Source: Bordetella genomosp. 7
GTDB lineage: Bacteria; Pseudomonadota; Gammaproteobacteria; Burkholderiales; Burkholderiaceae_B
DNA: 64,000 bases
Assembly: GCF_002261265.1 (NCBI RefSeq)
Contig: NZ_NEVK01000007.1
Location: 62,001 to 126,000 of the forward strand
Direction: 5' to 3'
A program made the translations under genes and the position numbers. Position 1 is the first letter of the stretch; every line of letters begins with the position of its first letter. The notes under the pieces are model-generated. The model worked only from the letters and a program-made list of their open reading frames with translations, made no database searches and had not been told where the DNA came from. Below, in pieces: positions 56,248-64,000 of this stretch.

Positions 56248-57522
56248 TTACAGGCGCAGGTCGGATTCTTCGGGCGACAGCACGTACTTCAGGTCGTACA
56301 GCACATGTTTGGCCTTGCCCAGCTTGCGGATGGCCGCGGCGCCCATCTTGACGAACTGGTTGTGCGACACCGCCAGGATGATGGCATCGTACTGGCCGTC
56401 TTCGGGCCGGGCCACCGGCGTGATGCCGTATTCGTGTACGGCTTCCTGGGGATCGACCCAGGGGTCGTAGACATCGACGTCGACGTTGTAGTCGCCCAAT
56501 TCTTTCACGATATCCACGACACGCGTATTACGCAGGTCGGGGCAGTTTTCCTTGAAGGTCAGGCCCATGACCAGCACGCGCGCGCCCTGCACGTGGATGC
56601 GCTGCTTGGTCATGCACTTGACCAGCTGCGACACCACATAACTGCCCATGGCGTCGTTCAGCCGGCGCCCGGCCAGGATGATCTCGGGGTGGTAGCCGAT
56701 GGCCTGCGCCTTGTGCGTCAGGTAATACGGATCGACGCCGATGCAATGCCCGCCCACCAGGCCCGGACGGAACGGCAGGAAATTCCACTTGGTGCCCGCC
56801 GCCTTCAGCACGGCCTCGGTATCGATGCCCATCTTGTTGAAGATCAGGGCCAGTTCGTTGATCAGCGCGATGTTCACGTCGCGCTGCGTGTTTTCGATTA
56901 CCTTGGCCGCCTCGGCCACGCGAATGCTCGATGCCTTGTGCGTGCCGGCCGAGATGATCTCGTTGTACAGCGCATCGACCAGGTCCGCGACTTCGGGCGT
57001 CGAGCCCGACGTGACCTTCTTGATGGTGCTGACGCGGTGTTCCTTGTCGCCCGGATTGATGCGCTCGGGGCTGTAGCCGGCGTAGAAGTCCTCGTTGAAT
57101 TTCAGGCCCGACACGCGTTCGAGCACCGGCACGCAGTCTTCTTCGGTGGCGCCGGGGTACACGGTGGATTCGTAGATGACGATATCGCCGCGCTTGAGCA
57201 CCGAGCCGATGGTTTCGCTGGCCTTGACCAGCGGGGTAAGGTCGGGCTGCTTGTATTGATCGATGGGCGTGGGCACCGTCACGATGAACACGTTGGCCTT
57301 GCCCAGTTCGGCGCGGTCGGCCGTGTAGGCAAGATGCCTGGCCTCTGCCAACTCGGCGTCGTCGACCTCGAGCGTGTGGTCGTGGCCCGCCTTCAGTTGG
57401 TCGATGCGCTTGGTGTTGATGTCGAAGCCGATGACCGGACGCTTCTTGCCGAACTCTACGGCCAGCGGCAGCCCGACATAGCCCAGGCCCACCACGGCAA
57501 GTTTCACTTCATCGATATGCAA
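56248..57522 (-). CDS. UDP-N-acetylhexosamine 6-dehydrogenase (WbpO/TviB-like)
   Basis: 424 residues, with the NAD motif [18 protein letters not shown] and the catalytic cysteine in [16 protein letters not shown]. The N-terminal [24 protein letters not shown] matches the WbpO/TviB branch, which oxidises UDP-GalNAc or UDP-GlcNAc to the uronic acid. It is followed 9 bp later by the epimerase. A gap of 101 bp separates it from the WecA-like gene. Confidence 0.9.
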   Translation of the reverse strand: MHIDEVKLAVVGLGYVGLPLAVEFGKKRPVIGFDINTKRIDQLKAGHDHTLEVDDAELAEARHLAYTADRAELGKANVFIVTVPTPIDQYKQPDLTPLVKASETIGSVLKRGDIVIYESTVYPGATEEDCVPVLERVSGLKFNEDFYAGYSPERINPGDKEHRVSTIKKVTSGSTPEVADLVDALYNEIISAGTHKASSIRVAEAAKVIENTQRDVNIALINELALIFNKMGIDTEAVLKAAGTKWNFLPFRPGLVGGHCIGVDPYYLTHKAQAIGYHPEIILAGRRLNDAMGSYVVSQLVKCMTKQRIHVQGARVLVMGLTFKENCPDLRNTRVVDIVKELGDYNVDVDVYDPWVDPQEAVHEYGITPVARPEDGQYDAIILAVSHNQFVKMGAAAIRKLGKAKHVLYDLKYVLSPEESDLRL

Positions 57523-57623
57523 GATAGCTCTCCCTTTGCCGCGATCGGTGCACGGCGTTCAAGATAGGAATGGGGAATTGTAAACACGGCTCGCAGGCCC
57601 GCTGCAGGGTGTCCAGGCACGGC

Positions 57624-58718
57624 TCAGTGCGCGCGCGGCAACAGCAGCCAGCCCGGCCGGCGCCAGGAAACCAGACGCACATACAGCCAGATGTAGGCGG
57701 CAGCGAACACGCCCAGGCTCAGGCAGAGGATCCAGGCGTTGTCCCACCATATGGTGGCCGGCACCAGGCCGATCAGCGCCAGCACCCACATATAGGGCGA
57801 GGCCAGCGCATTGCACAATGCCGGCACCGCATGGCGACGCCGGCGGCTGAACGTGACCCGCACCAGGCGCCGGAACACCAGCTGGTGCAAGTGCAGGGCG
57901 TCCGGCTGGTCTACCGGCACGCCACGCTTGAAGCGGCGTCGCCAGATGGAGAACCCCGTTTCGAATACAGGATAGAACAGCACCGCCAGCGCGTAGAACG
58001 GCGACACCGACGGGTTGCGCACCACCAGCAGCACGGCCAGTTCGGCCAGCATGAAGCCCAGGAAATACGCCCCGCCATCGCCGAGGAACACGCGTCCGAA
58101 AGGGAAATTCCAGACCAGGAACCCCACCGTGGCCGACGCCAGGGCGGCGGCGATCATCGAAATGGGCAGGTCGCCCACCTGCAGCGCCACGAGCGCGATG
58201 GACACCGCCATCAGCGTCGCCACCATGCCCGCCAGGCCATTCATGCCGTCGACGATGTTGAGCGCGTGGGTACAGCCGCCGACCGCGAACATAGTGAACA
58301 GCAGCGACACCGGCCAGAACGCCAGCACCCAGTCGACGGGCGCGATGCCCACGCGGCTGACGCCGCCCAGCAGCCACCACGCAATGGCGGCCGACAGAAA
58401 AGCGGCCAGCAGGCGCTTGCTGGCGCCGATGTCCTTGGTAATGTCTTCGAGCAGCCCCGCCACGAAAACCGGCATCACGGCGACAAACAATGCCGGCCAC
58501 AGCCAAGTGAGCGTCATGTTGCTGGGGCCCAGCACCAGCAATCCGGCAAGCGAGCCCGCCAATACGGCCAAGCCGCCTACACGCGGTGTGGCGCGCGTAT
58601 GGGATGCCTGTGGCTTGCTGAGGTCGCTGTCGCCAGTGAAGGCGCCATGCCAACGCTCGGATGCCACGATGAGCCCCCCCACCGTGAACGCCGCCACGCA
58701 GATGTACAGCCAGGTCAC
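57624..58718 (-). CDS. WecA/WbpL-like undecaprenyl-phosphate N-acetylhexosamine-1-phosphate transferase
   Basis: A 364-residue polytopic protein of the MraY/WecA superfamily, from GTG 58718. Motifs seen are RATPRVGGLAVL, GLLEDITKD, ALNIVDGMNGLAGMVA and FLGDGGAYFLGF, which hold the catalytic Asp residues. It begins the lipid-linked repeat unit by transfer of HexNAc-1-P to undecaprenyl phosphate. As first gene of the operon it points to Wzx/Wzy-type assembly. Confidence 0.88.
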   Translation of the reverse strand: MTWLYICVAAFTVGGLIVASERWHGAFTGDSDLSKPQASHTRATPRVGGLAVLAGSLAGLLVLGPSNMTLTWLWPALFVAVMPVFVAGLLEDITKDIGASKRLLAAFLSAAIAWWLLGGVSRVGIAPVDWVLAFWPVSLLFTMFAVGGCTHALNIVDGMNGLAGMVATLMAVSIALVALQVGDLPISMIAAALASATVGFLVWNFPFGRVFLGDGGAYFLGFMLAELAVLLVVRNPSVSPFYALAVLFYPVFETGFSIWRRRFKRGVPVDQPDALHLHQLVFRRLVRVTFSRRRRHAVPALCNALASPYMWVLALIGLVPATIWWDNAWILCLSLGVFAAAYIWLYVRLVSWRRPGWLLLPRAH

Positions 58719-58983
58719 GGAAACACCTTAGTCGGGTCGAATTTCATGTAGCTCGACATTATCGGGAGCGCGTGTAACCGCCCTATATGAGAGACCTAAA
58801 CAAGTGCAAGTCCCCCACACAGAACGTAACGGCGGACGCATGCGCCCCCCGCAGAGAAATTCATTGTAATTGTTTCCCCGGTATTACTACATGGGATTTT
58901 AAGGGTAAACACTTAATATCCGACGCGGGTCGCCTACCCTGCCGCCACAATGGACCATAAATAGGGACACACCAATCCCAGGC
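58719..58983. other. 265-bp leader region upstream of the polysaccharide operon
   Basis: No gene seen. The AT-rich part (about 58855-58910) contains TACAAT in minus orientation, which could be a -10 for the operon, but with no convincing -35. I find no JUMPstart (GGCGGTAG) element. Confidence 0.4.
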
Positions 58984-59136
58984 AAAAAAAAGCCCGAGAT
59001 CTTGCGATCTCGGGCTAAATCCACCAAAGGAGGAGGGTGGAGGAGACAACCTTGGCATGCTGGGGTGAACACTGCATCAGGTTCGACCGCTACGCATCGG
59101 GGTTTGGCACCGCGCCGCTGCGTTTTCAACATCCAT
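58984..59136 (-). ncRNA. Candidate small RNA with anti-Shine-Dalgarno loop
   Basis: A self-contained transcription unit of about 150 nt. It has a sigma70 promoter directly upstream (TTGCAT, 17 bp, TACGAT) and a strong terminator (stem GCCCGAGATC/GATCTCGGGC, loop GCAA, then eight T). Near the 3' end, the stem TCCACC/GGTGGA (59020-59041) displays CTCCTCCTTT in its loop, and a second CTCCTCC lies just 5' of it; both are complementary to ribosome-binding sites. A possible leaderless 19-codon frame begins at the predicted 5' end, so a peptide-coding or dual-function transcript cannot be excluded. Confidence 0.65.
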
Positions 59137-59142
59137 GACTGA

Positions 59143-59171
59143 ATCGTAGCGCATAATTTTGTGCGATGCAA
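59143..59171 (-). promoter_or_regulatory. Sigma70 promoter of the small RNA
   Basis: On the minus strand: -35 TTGCAT (59166-59171), 17-bp spacer, -10 TACGAT (59143-59148); predicted start about 59136. Confidence 0.7.
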
Positions 59172-59267
59172 GATTCTTTTATCGTTGATCCCGCAATGTT
59201 GTGCCGTCGCCGCAAAACGGGGCCCAACGGTGGCTCAGCAGGCAAATATGCTGCGATTCGGGCGATG

Positions 59268-59296
59268 AAAAAGGGTAAACCCTTGCGGGGTTACCC
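59268..59296 (-). terminator. Terminator after coq7
   Basis: Minus-strand stem GGGTAACCC.../...GGGTTTACCC with a short GC loop, followed by five T. It separates coq7 from the small-RNA promoter. Confidence 0.7.
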
Positions 59297-59397
59297 TAGA
59301 TTTTTCAAAGACTTAGCGCAAGTGGCCGGCGACGCATGGAGTGCCGCGCGGGGTTGCTGCTGCATTGCAGCAGTCAACTCTGGCCGGCGCGGGCTCG

Positions 59398-60075
59398 TCA
59401 GACCCAGTAGGCGGTAGAGGTCATGACGCGCGACATCGCCCGCATGGCGGCCCGCACGGGCGCCGGCAACGGCACGCCCCCGGCCTGCTCGGCGCTGTTG
59501 CGGTGCTGGACTTCGTCGGCCTTCATCTGGGTGACGATCTGGCGCGACCGCTCGTCCGTTTCGGGCAGGCTGCGCAGGTGCCCGTCCAGATGCGCTTCCA
59601 CCTGCCGTTCGGTTTCGGCCATGAAACCCAGGTTGCGGGCGGTGCCCGCGACACTGGCCAGGGCCCCCAGGGTAAACGACCCCGCATACCACAGCGGGTT
59701 GAGCAGGCTGGGGCGGCTGCCGAGCTCATCGAGGCGGCGAGCGCACCACGCCAGATGATCGACCTCTTCGGAAGCCGCTTGCTGCAGCAGCTTGCTGACC
59801 GACGCTTCGCGGCAGGCGGCCGCCTGGCCCCGATACAGCGCCTGGGCGCACACTTCGCCCACATGGTTGACCCGCATCAGGCCGGCGGCGTGCCGCTTTT
59901 GCGCGTCGGTAAGCGGAGGCTGGGGTTCGGGTGCGGTGGCCGGATAGGGCCGTGCCGACGAGGCGGTTCCGGACAACACGCGCAGCGCACGGTCGACCTC
60001 GGCGATAAGGGGGTCCAGCGGGCCGCGCCGGCGCGAAAAAGGCGTGAAACCGGAAGACGGATTGGCTGCGGGCAT
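59398..60075 (-). CDS. coq7: 3-demethoxyubiquinol 3-hydroxylase (Coq7)
   Basis: 225 residues from ATG 60075, with AGGAG 7 bp upstream. The ferritin-like di-iron residues are visible: [29 protein letters not shown] and the later ETDER...[17 protein letters not shown]. It hydroxylates the demethoxyubiquinone ring in ubiquinone synthesis. The terminator at 59268 closes it. The upstream ATG candidates would only add a poorly conserved tail. Confidence 0.93.
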   Translation of the reverse strand: MPAANPSSGFTPFSRRRGPLDPLIAEVDRALRVLSGTASSARPYPATAPEPQPPLTDAQKRHAAGLMRVNHVGEVCAQALYRGQAAACREASVSKLLQQAASEEVDHLAWCARRLDELGSRPSLLNPLWYAGSFTLGALASVAGTARNLGFMAETERQVEAHLDGHLRSLPETDERSRQIVTQMKADEVQHRNSAEQAGGVPLPAPVRAAMRAMSRVMTSTAYWV

Positions 60076-60187
60076 GAATAGACTCCTGGGGTTACGACCA
60101 CCCTGCTGCAGGGCGGGGCTCTCCATCAGGGATTGTAGCTAACGGGTATTATCCGTACTTGTTTGCCTTCAAGTTCAAGGACTACGC

Positions 60188-60628
60188 ATGGAATGCACCA
60201 TCAACTGGGGCGGCCCCGACGGCATGCTGTTCGTGGCCAGCACCGGCAGCGGCCACATAGCCACCATGGACGGCGCGGTCGAGGGCGGCGGCCACAACCT
60301 GGCTCCCCGGCCCATGGAACTGCTGCTGGCGGGCACCGGCGGGTGCACCGCCTATGACGTCGTGCTCATCCTCAAGCGTGGCCGCCACGCCGTCACGGGC
60401 TGCACGGTCAAGCTGTCTGCCGAACGCGCCGAGACCGACCCCAAAGTATTCACCCGCATCCATTTCGCTTTCACGGTCACCGGCCGCAACCTGCCACGCG
60501 CGGCCGTAGAACGCGCAGTGCAGCTGTCGCACGAAAAATATTGCTCGGCCTCTGCCATGCTCGAGAAAACCGCCGAGCTCGGCTTTTCGGTCGATATCGT
60601 CGATACCCAGGAACCGCAGGCTGCCTGA
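60188..60628 (+). CDS. OsmC family protein (YhfA-like)
   Basis: 146 residues of the OsmC fold. The two redox cysteines are in [15 protein letters not shown] and EKYCSASAM. The [17 protein letters not shown] start is of the YhfA branch. Members reduce organic hydroperoxides with thiols. It is 29 bp upstream of thyA, separated by a strong hairpin. Confidence 0.87.
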   Translation: MECTINWGGPDGMLFVASTGSGHIATMDGAVEGGGHNLAPRPMELLLAGTGGCTAYDVVLILKRGRHAVTGCTVKLSAERAETDPKVFTRIHFAFTVTGRNLPRAAVERAVQLSHEKYCSASAMLEKTAELGFSVDIVDTQEPQAA

Positions 60629-60632
60629 GCCG

Positions 60633-60649
60633 GTCCGCCTTCGGCGGAC
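60633..60649 (+). promoter_or_regulatory. Hairpin at the thyA ribosome-binding region
   Basis: GTCCGCC-TTC-GGCGGAC, perfect 7-bp stem (a cUUCGg-type tetraloop when folded). It lies 8 bp before the thyA ATG, where a ribosome site should be, and no good SD is visible outside it. It may act as attenuator or as a translation brake. Confidence 0.5.
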
Positions 60650-60657
60650 GCATTGCC

Positions 60658-61629
60658 ATGAAACAATATCTCTCGCTCGTCCAGTCCATTCTCGACCACG
60701 GCTCGTGGCAGGAAAATCGCACTGGCATCCGCACCCTGTCGTTGCCGGGCGCCGCGCTGCGCTTTGATCTTCAGCAGGGCTTTCCCGCCGTCACCACCAA
60801 GAAGCTGGCGTTCAAATCCGCGGTAGGAGAACTGGTGGGCTTTCTGCGCGGCGCGCGCAGCGCGGCAGACTTTCGCGACCTGGGCTGCAAGGTATGGGAC
60901 CAGAACGCCAACGAAAACGCCGCCTGGCTTGCCAACCCGTACCGCGAAGGGCCCGACGACCTCGGTCCGGTGTACGGTGTGCAGTGGCGGCGCTGGCCGG
61001 CCTACAAGCTGCTGCCGCTGGCCCGCGGCGCGCAAATCCAGGACGCGCTCGACCGGGGCTATGCCAAGGTTGCCGACATCAATGAAAACAGCGCGCCGCA
61101 CGTGCTGCTGTACAAGGCGGTGGACCAATTGCGGCAATGCCTGGACGCCATCCACCGCACGCCGCAAGACCGGCGCATTCTGTTTCACGGATGGAATTGG
61201 GCCCAGATCGAAGAAATGGCCCTGCCACCCTGCCACCTGCTGTACCAGTTCCTGCCCAACGCATCCACGCGCGAGATCTCTCTGTGCTTGTATATCCGGT
61301 CCAACGACGTGGGGCTGGGCACGCCGTTCAACCTGACCGAAGGCGCGGCCCTGCTGCACCTGGTGGGCAGGCTCACGGGGTACACGCCGCGCTGGTTCTC
61401 TTACTTTATCGGCGATGCGCATATTTATGAGAACCACCTGCCGATGCTGCGCGAACAACTCACGCGCGAGCCGCTCGAGGCGCCCAGGCTGGTGCTGTCC
61501 GACCGCATTCCCGATCACGCCGTCACGGGCCGCTACGAACCCGAATGGCTGGAGCGGGTCGAGCCCGGCGACTTCGCGCTCGAAGGCTACCGGCACCACC
61601 CTCCCCTGACGGCTCCCATGGCCGTCTGA
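60658..61629 (+). CDS. thyA: Thymidylate synthase (long form)
   Basis: 323 residues from ATG 60658, about 60 longer than the E. coli enzyme. Catalytic Cys192 ([10 protein letters not shown]), [12 protein letters not shown] and [10 protein letters not shown] are conserved. About 40 extra residues (roughly 114-153, [11 protein letters not shown]... [10 protein letters not shown]) sit between the active-site loop and the VDQL helix. It makes dTMP from dUMP and methylene-THF; folA, 21 bp downstream, regenerates THF. Confidence 0.95.
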   Translation: MKQYLSLVQSILDHGSWQENRTGIRTLSLPGAALRFDLQQGFPAVTTKKLAFKSAVGELVGFLRGARSAADFRDLGCKVWDQNANENAAWLANPYREGPDDLGPVYGVQWRRWPAYKLLPLARGAQIQDALDRGYAKVADINENSAPHVLLYKAVDQLRQCLDAIHRTPQDRRILFHGWNWAQIEEMALPPCHLLYQFLPNASTREISLCLYIRSNDVGLGTPFNLTEGAALLHLVGRLTGYTPRWFSYFIGDAHIYENHLPMLREQLTREPLEAPRLVLSDRIPDHAVTGRYEPEWLERVEPGDFALEGYRHHPPLTAPMAV

Positions 61630-61650
61630 GCCGCAAGCGTCTTTGTTGAT

Positions 61651-62145
61651 ATGTCCGTCTCTCCGCGCCTGACCCTGGTCGTAGCCTATTCCGACAACCG
61701 CGTTATCGGACGCGATAACGCCTTGCCCTGGAAGCTGCCGGGCGACCTGGCGCACTTCAAGCGCACCACGCTGGGCAGCCCCATCATCATGGGCCGCAAG
61801 ACCTGGGAATCGCTGGGGCGGCCGCTGCCGGGCCGCGCCAATATTGTCATCAGCCGCAATCCCGCCTACAGCGCGCCCGGCGCGCAGGTGGTGCCCGACC
61901 TGGACGCAGCCGTCCGGGCCTGCGGAAACGTCGACGACGCGTACGTCATAGGCGGCGCGCAAATCTACGCCCAGGCCCTGGCGCGGGCAGCGCGCATCGT
62001 GGCTACCGAAGTCCATGCGCAGGTAGAGGGCGACGCGTTCTTTCCGTACCTGCCCTCATTTGCATGGAAAGAGATTTCACGCGAAGCGCAGCCCGCCGAA
62101 AACGGCTACGCGTACGACTTCGTGGTGTACGAAAGCCAGCGCTGA
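61651..62145 (+). CDS. folA: Dihydrofolate reductase
   Basis: 164 residues with LTLVVAYSDNRVIGRDNALPW, the substrate-binding Asp in KLPGDLAHFKRTT, the NADPH loop MGRKTWESLGRPLPGR and the VIGGAQIYAQAL motif. It reduces dihydrofolate to tetrahydrofolate and forms an operon with thyA. Confidence 0.95.
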   Translation: MSVSPRLTLVVAYSDNRVIGRDNALPWKLPGDLAHFKRTTLGSPIIMGRKTWESLGRPLPGRANIVISRNPAYSAPGAQVVPDLDAAVRACGNVDDAYVIGGAQIYAQALARAARIVATEVHAQVEGDAFFPYLPSFAWKEISREAQPAENGYAYDFVVYESQR

Positions 62146-62157
62146 CGGCGGCGGCGC

Positions 62158-63570
62158 CTACCCGGACGCCCCCGCGCCCTGCAGAAAGCGCCACAACTCC
62201 GGGCCCTGCGAGTACGCCACGTTAAAGCGTATCCAGGGCACATCTTCTGCGGCCGGGTCGAAATACGAACCCGGCGCCAGCCATACGCCATGCTGCAACG
62301 CCCGTTCGGCCAGCACATTGGCTCCCCTGGACGCATCGGGCAGCCGTGCCCACAGAAACAGGCCCGCCTGCGGCCTTGCCCACACTGTCATGTCGAGGGC
62401 GTCCATCTGCTGGCACACCGTGGCGTGCGCCTGTGCCAGGCGCTCGCGAGTGCGCGTGATGTGGGCGCGGTAGCGGCCCTCGCGGATAACCTGGTGCACG
62501 ACGCGCTCCATGATCTCGGGCGACGTCAGCCCCGCGGCCATCTTGGTGCGCGCAATATCCCGCATGACATCCCGGTGCGCGACCACGTAGCCCACCCTTA
62601 CCGACGGGCTGATCACTTTGGAATACCCCCCCAGGTAAACCACCCGCTGCGCGCCGTCGAGCGCGGCCAGCATGGGCGCGATACCGGGCATCAGTTCGCG
62701 CGAGATGTCATCTTCAATGATCCAGAAATCGTGCTGCTGCGCAGCCTGCAGCACCCGGAAGGCATTCGACATGCTCATCGTCGCGCCGGACGGGTTCTGC
62801 AGCACAGTATTGACGAACAGCGCACGGGGCCGGTGCGCAGCGGCCAGGCTCTGCAAGGCCTCGCAGTCCAGCCCGTCGGAGGTGCGCGGCACGCTGACGA
62901 TGCGCAACCCCGCCAGCCGCAATAGCGGCAACAGATTCGCGTAACAGGGTTGCTCCACCGCCACCGTATCGCCAGGACGCAACAGCGTGCGGATCACCAG
63001 GTCCAGCCCATGCGTGACGCCCTGGGTCAGGGCCACCTGGTCCACCGCGACTTGCAGCCCGTGCGCGGCCAGGCCGGAGGCCACACTTTCACGCAGCGGC
63101 ACATAGCCGTAGGGCTGCCCGTAGCCGGCGATACGTAAAGCCGGCACGCGGCTCAGATGCCGCAAGGCCTGGTGCAGCCCTTCTTCGTTCAGCCATTCCC
63201 CGGGCAACCACCCGCAACCAGACTTGATGGGTATGGAATGATCGGCGTAGATGTCAGACAGCAGCCAGCCCGCGCCCAGCTTCGGCGGCTGCCAGGGTGC
63301 AGGGTCGGTGGGCGCCGCCCGCGCCTGGGCGGCCACACGGTAGCCGGCGCCGGGCCGGGCGCTCAGCCACCCCTGCGCCACCAGCCGGCCATACGCGCTG
63401 GCCACGGTAAACGTACTGACCTCATATTTGCGGGCGAATTCGCGCACCGACGGCACGGGCATGCCGGATCTGAGCCATTGCCCCTGGATGGCCTGCGTAT
63501 AGGCCTGGACAATCTGGTCAACCAGGGGCGGAGCCTGCTTGCGCGATCGGTTGGGCTGGAAGTCGAACAT
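62158..63570 (-). CDS. MocR-type (GntR/aminotransferase) PLP-dependent regulator
   Basis: 470 residues from ATG 63570 (MFDFQPNRSRKQ). An N-terminal GntR winged helix (about 12-80: PPLVDQIVQAYTQAIQGQWL and VPSVREFARKYEVSTFTVASAYGRLV) is fused to a type I aminotransferase fold (about 110-470). The PLP lysine is in GGYSKVISPSVRVGYV. The gene is divergent from an aminotransferase, the normal MocR-target layout. A dyad at 63635-63647 is a possible operator. Confidence 0.92.
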   Translation of the reverse strand: MFDFQPNRSRKQAPPLVDQIVQAYTQAIQGQWLRSGMPVPSVREFARKYEVSTFTVASAYGRLVAQGWLSARPGAGYRVAAQARAAPTDPAPWQPPKLGAGWLLSDIYADHSIPIKSGCGWLPGEWLNEEGLHQALRHLSRVPALRIAGYGQPYGYVPLRESVASGLAAHGLQVAVDQVALTQGVTHGLDLVIRTLLRPGDTVAVEQPCYANLLPLLRLAGLRIVSVPRTSDGLDCEALQSLAAAHRPRALFVNTVLQNPSGATMSMSNAFRVLQAAQQHDFWIIEDDISRELMPGIAPMLAALDGAQRVVYLGGYSKVISPSVRVGYVVAHRDVMRDIARTKMAAGLTSPEIMERVVHQVIREGRYRAHITRTRERLAQAHATVCQQMDALDMTVWARPQAGLFLWARLPDASRGANVLAERALQHGVWLAPGSYFDPAAEDVPWIRFNVAYSQGPELWRFLQGAGASG

Positions 63571-63634
63571 GGGCACGGCTCGCGGATACTGGGCAATGGG
63601 ACCAGGCAATGAAACCAGCACAGTTTATTGATTA

Positions 63635-63647
63635 TGTACTGTACAGT
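63635..63647. promoter_or_regulatory. Candidate MocR operator
   Basis: Two overlapping perfect palindromes: TGTACTGTACA (63635-63645) and ACTGTACAGT (63638-63647), in the 203-bp divergent gap. Role is inferred from position. Confidence 0.55.
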
Positions 63648-63773
63648 TAGCCCATTTTACGCAGATCGTATATTTTCTTACTCGCACGAGCCGGTGAGAA
63701 TGGCCTGGAACCTGCCCGCGGCGCGCCCATCTCATACCCGAGGCGCGCGCAGGCCATTACTGGAGCCCGCACC

Positions 63774-64000
63774 ATGAACGCCCCCAACGGTCTGCCCGAT
63801 CTTTCTCATCTGTGGATGCCGTTTACCGCCAACCGGCATTTCAAGTCCCAGCCCCGCCTGCTGGCCAGTGCCAAAGGCATGTACTACACGTCTGTCGACG
63901 GTCGCCACATCCTCGACGGCACTTCCGGGCTATGGTGCGTCAATGCGGGCCACTGCCGCGACGAAATCGCCCAGGCCATCGCCAGACAGGCTGCCTCGCT
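63774..64000 (+). CDS. Omega-amino acid--pyruvate aminotransferase, N-terminal part only
   Basis: The frame starts at ATG 63774 (MNAPNGLPDLSHLWMPFTANRHF) and runs off the right edge; 75 complete codons are visible. The segment LWMPFTANRHFK and GRHILDGTSGLWCVNAGH are typical of class III aminotransferases acting on beta-alanine and other omega-amino acids. The MocR gene lies divergently upstream. The PLP lysine is outside the window. Confidence 0.85.
   Translation, partial: MNAPNGLPDLSHLWMPFTANRHFKSQPRLLASAKGMYYTSVDGRHILDGTSGLWCVNAGHCRDEIAQAIARQAAS

Noticed and set aside
59016-59136. TPP riboswitch or 4.5S RNA at the small-RNA locus
   Set aside because: The GAACCTGATG fragment recalls the TPP element, but the CUGAGA part is missing and no thiamine gene follows. 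The CAGGTCCGGAAGG core of SRP RNA is absent.

Overview
The window is high-GC, densely coded DNA from a betaproteobacterium. It most likely comes from the Alcaligenaceae (Bordetella/Achromobacter group). Reasons are the many Bug-type (TctC) periplasmic receptors, the gene order ispE – tRNA-Gln – prs – rplY – pth, and the homogentisate cluster that carries a DUF2783 gene. The genus is an inference; no rRNA is present.

Layout. 1-5.1 kb: an AsmA-family protein (cut by the left edge), an adenine/adenosine deaminase, a MarR regulator, an orphan LuxR-type response regulator and a BamE-like lipoprotein. 5.1-11.0 kb: a minus-strand chaperone-usher fimbrial operon (major subunit, chaperone, usher, tip adhesin, second chaperone). 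11.5-14.8 kb: an MFS transporter, an AAC(6')-I-like acetyltransferase flanked by copies of a palindromic repeat, and ychF. 15.2-27.8 kb: a catabolic island with a biotin-dependent acyl-CoA carboxylase in three separate pieces, an ADP-forming acyl-CoA ligase, a DUF35/thiolase-like pair, a two-subunit CoA-transferase, three Bug receptors and a LysR regulator. It looks like an uptake, CoA-activation, carboxylation and C-C cleavage route for an unidentified carboxylic acid. 27.8-35.4 kb: housekeeping genes (CPBP protease, pth, rplY, prs, tRNA-Gln, ispE, lolB, a TPR protein, mutM).

35.6-42.3 kb: a tyrosine/homogentisate catabolic cluster (metallo-beta-lactamase-fold protein, FAD monooxygenase, DUF2783, LysR, hmgA, fumarylacetoacetase). 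It has a clear sigma70 promoter abutting a perfect 21-bp palindromic operator. 42.34-42.74 kb: a tandem array of seven 31-32 bp hairpin elements separated by 30-bp conserved spacers; the same hairpin is dispersed near 12.8-13.7 kb. 42.7-47.3 kb: a D-2-hydroxyacid-type FAD oxidase, phosphomannomutase/phosphoglucomutase and glucose-6-phosphate isomerase. 47.3-58.7 kb: a minus-strand surface-polysaccharide (probably O-antigen) operon: WecA-like initiating transferase, UDP-GlcNAc(A) dehydrogenase and C4-epimerase (WbpO/WbpP type), MurJ/Wzx-like flippase, four GT4-type glycosyltransferases and an AsnB-type amidotransferase.

58.98-59.17 kb: a probable independent small RNA with its own promoter, a strong terminator and an anti-Shine-Dalgarno hairpin loop. 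59.4-64 kb: coq7, an OsmC protein, thyA, folA, a MocR-type regulator and a divergent omega-amino-acid aminotransferase cut by the right edge. The candidates for something new are the 15-27 kb carboxylase/aldolase island, the hairpin array, and the small RNA at 59 kb.
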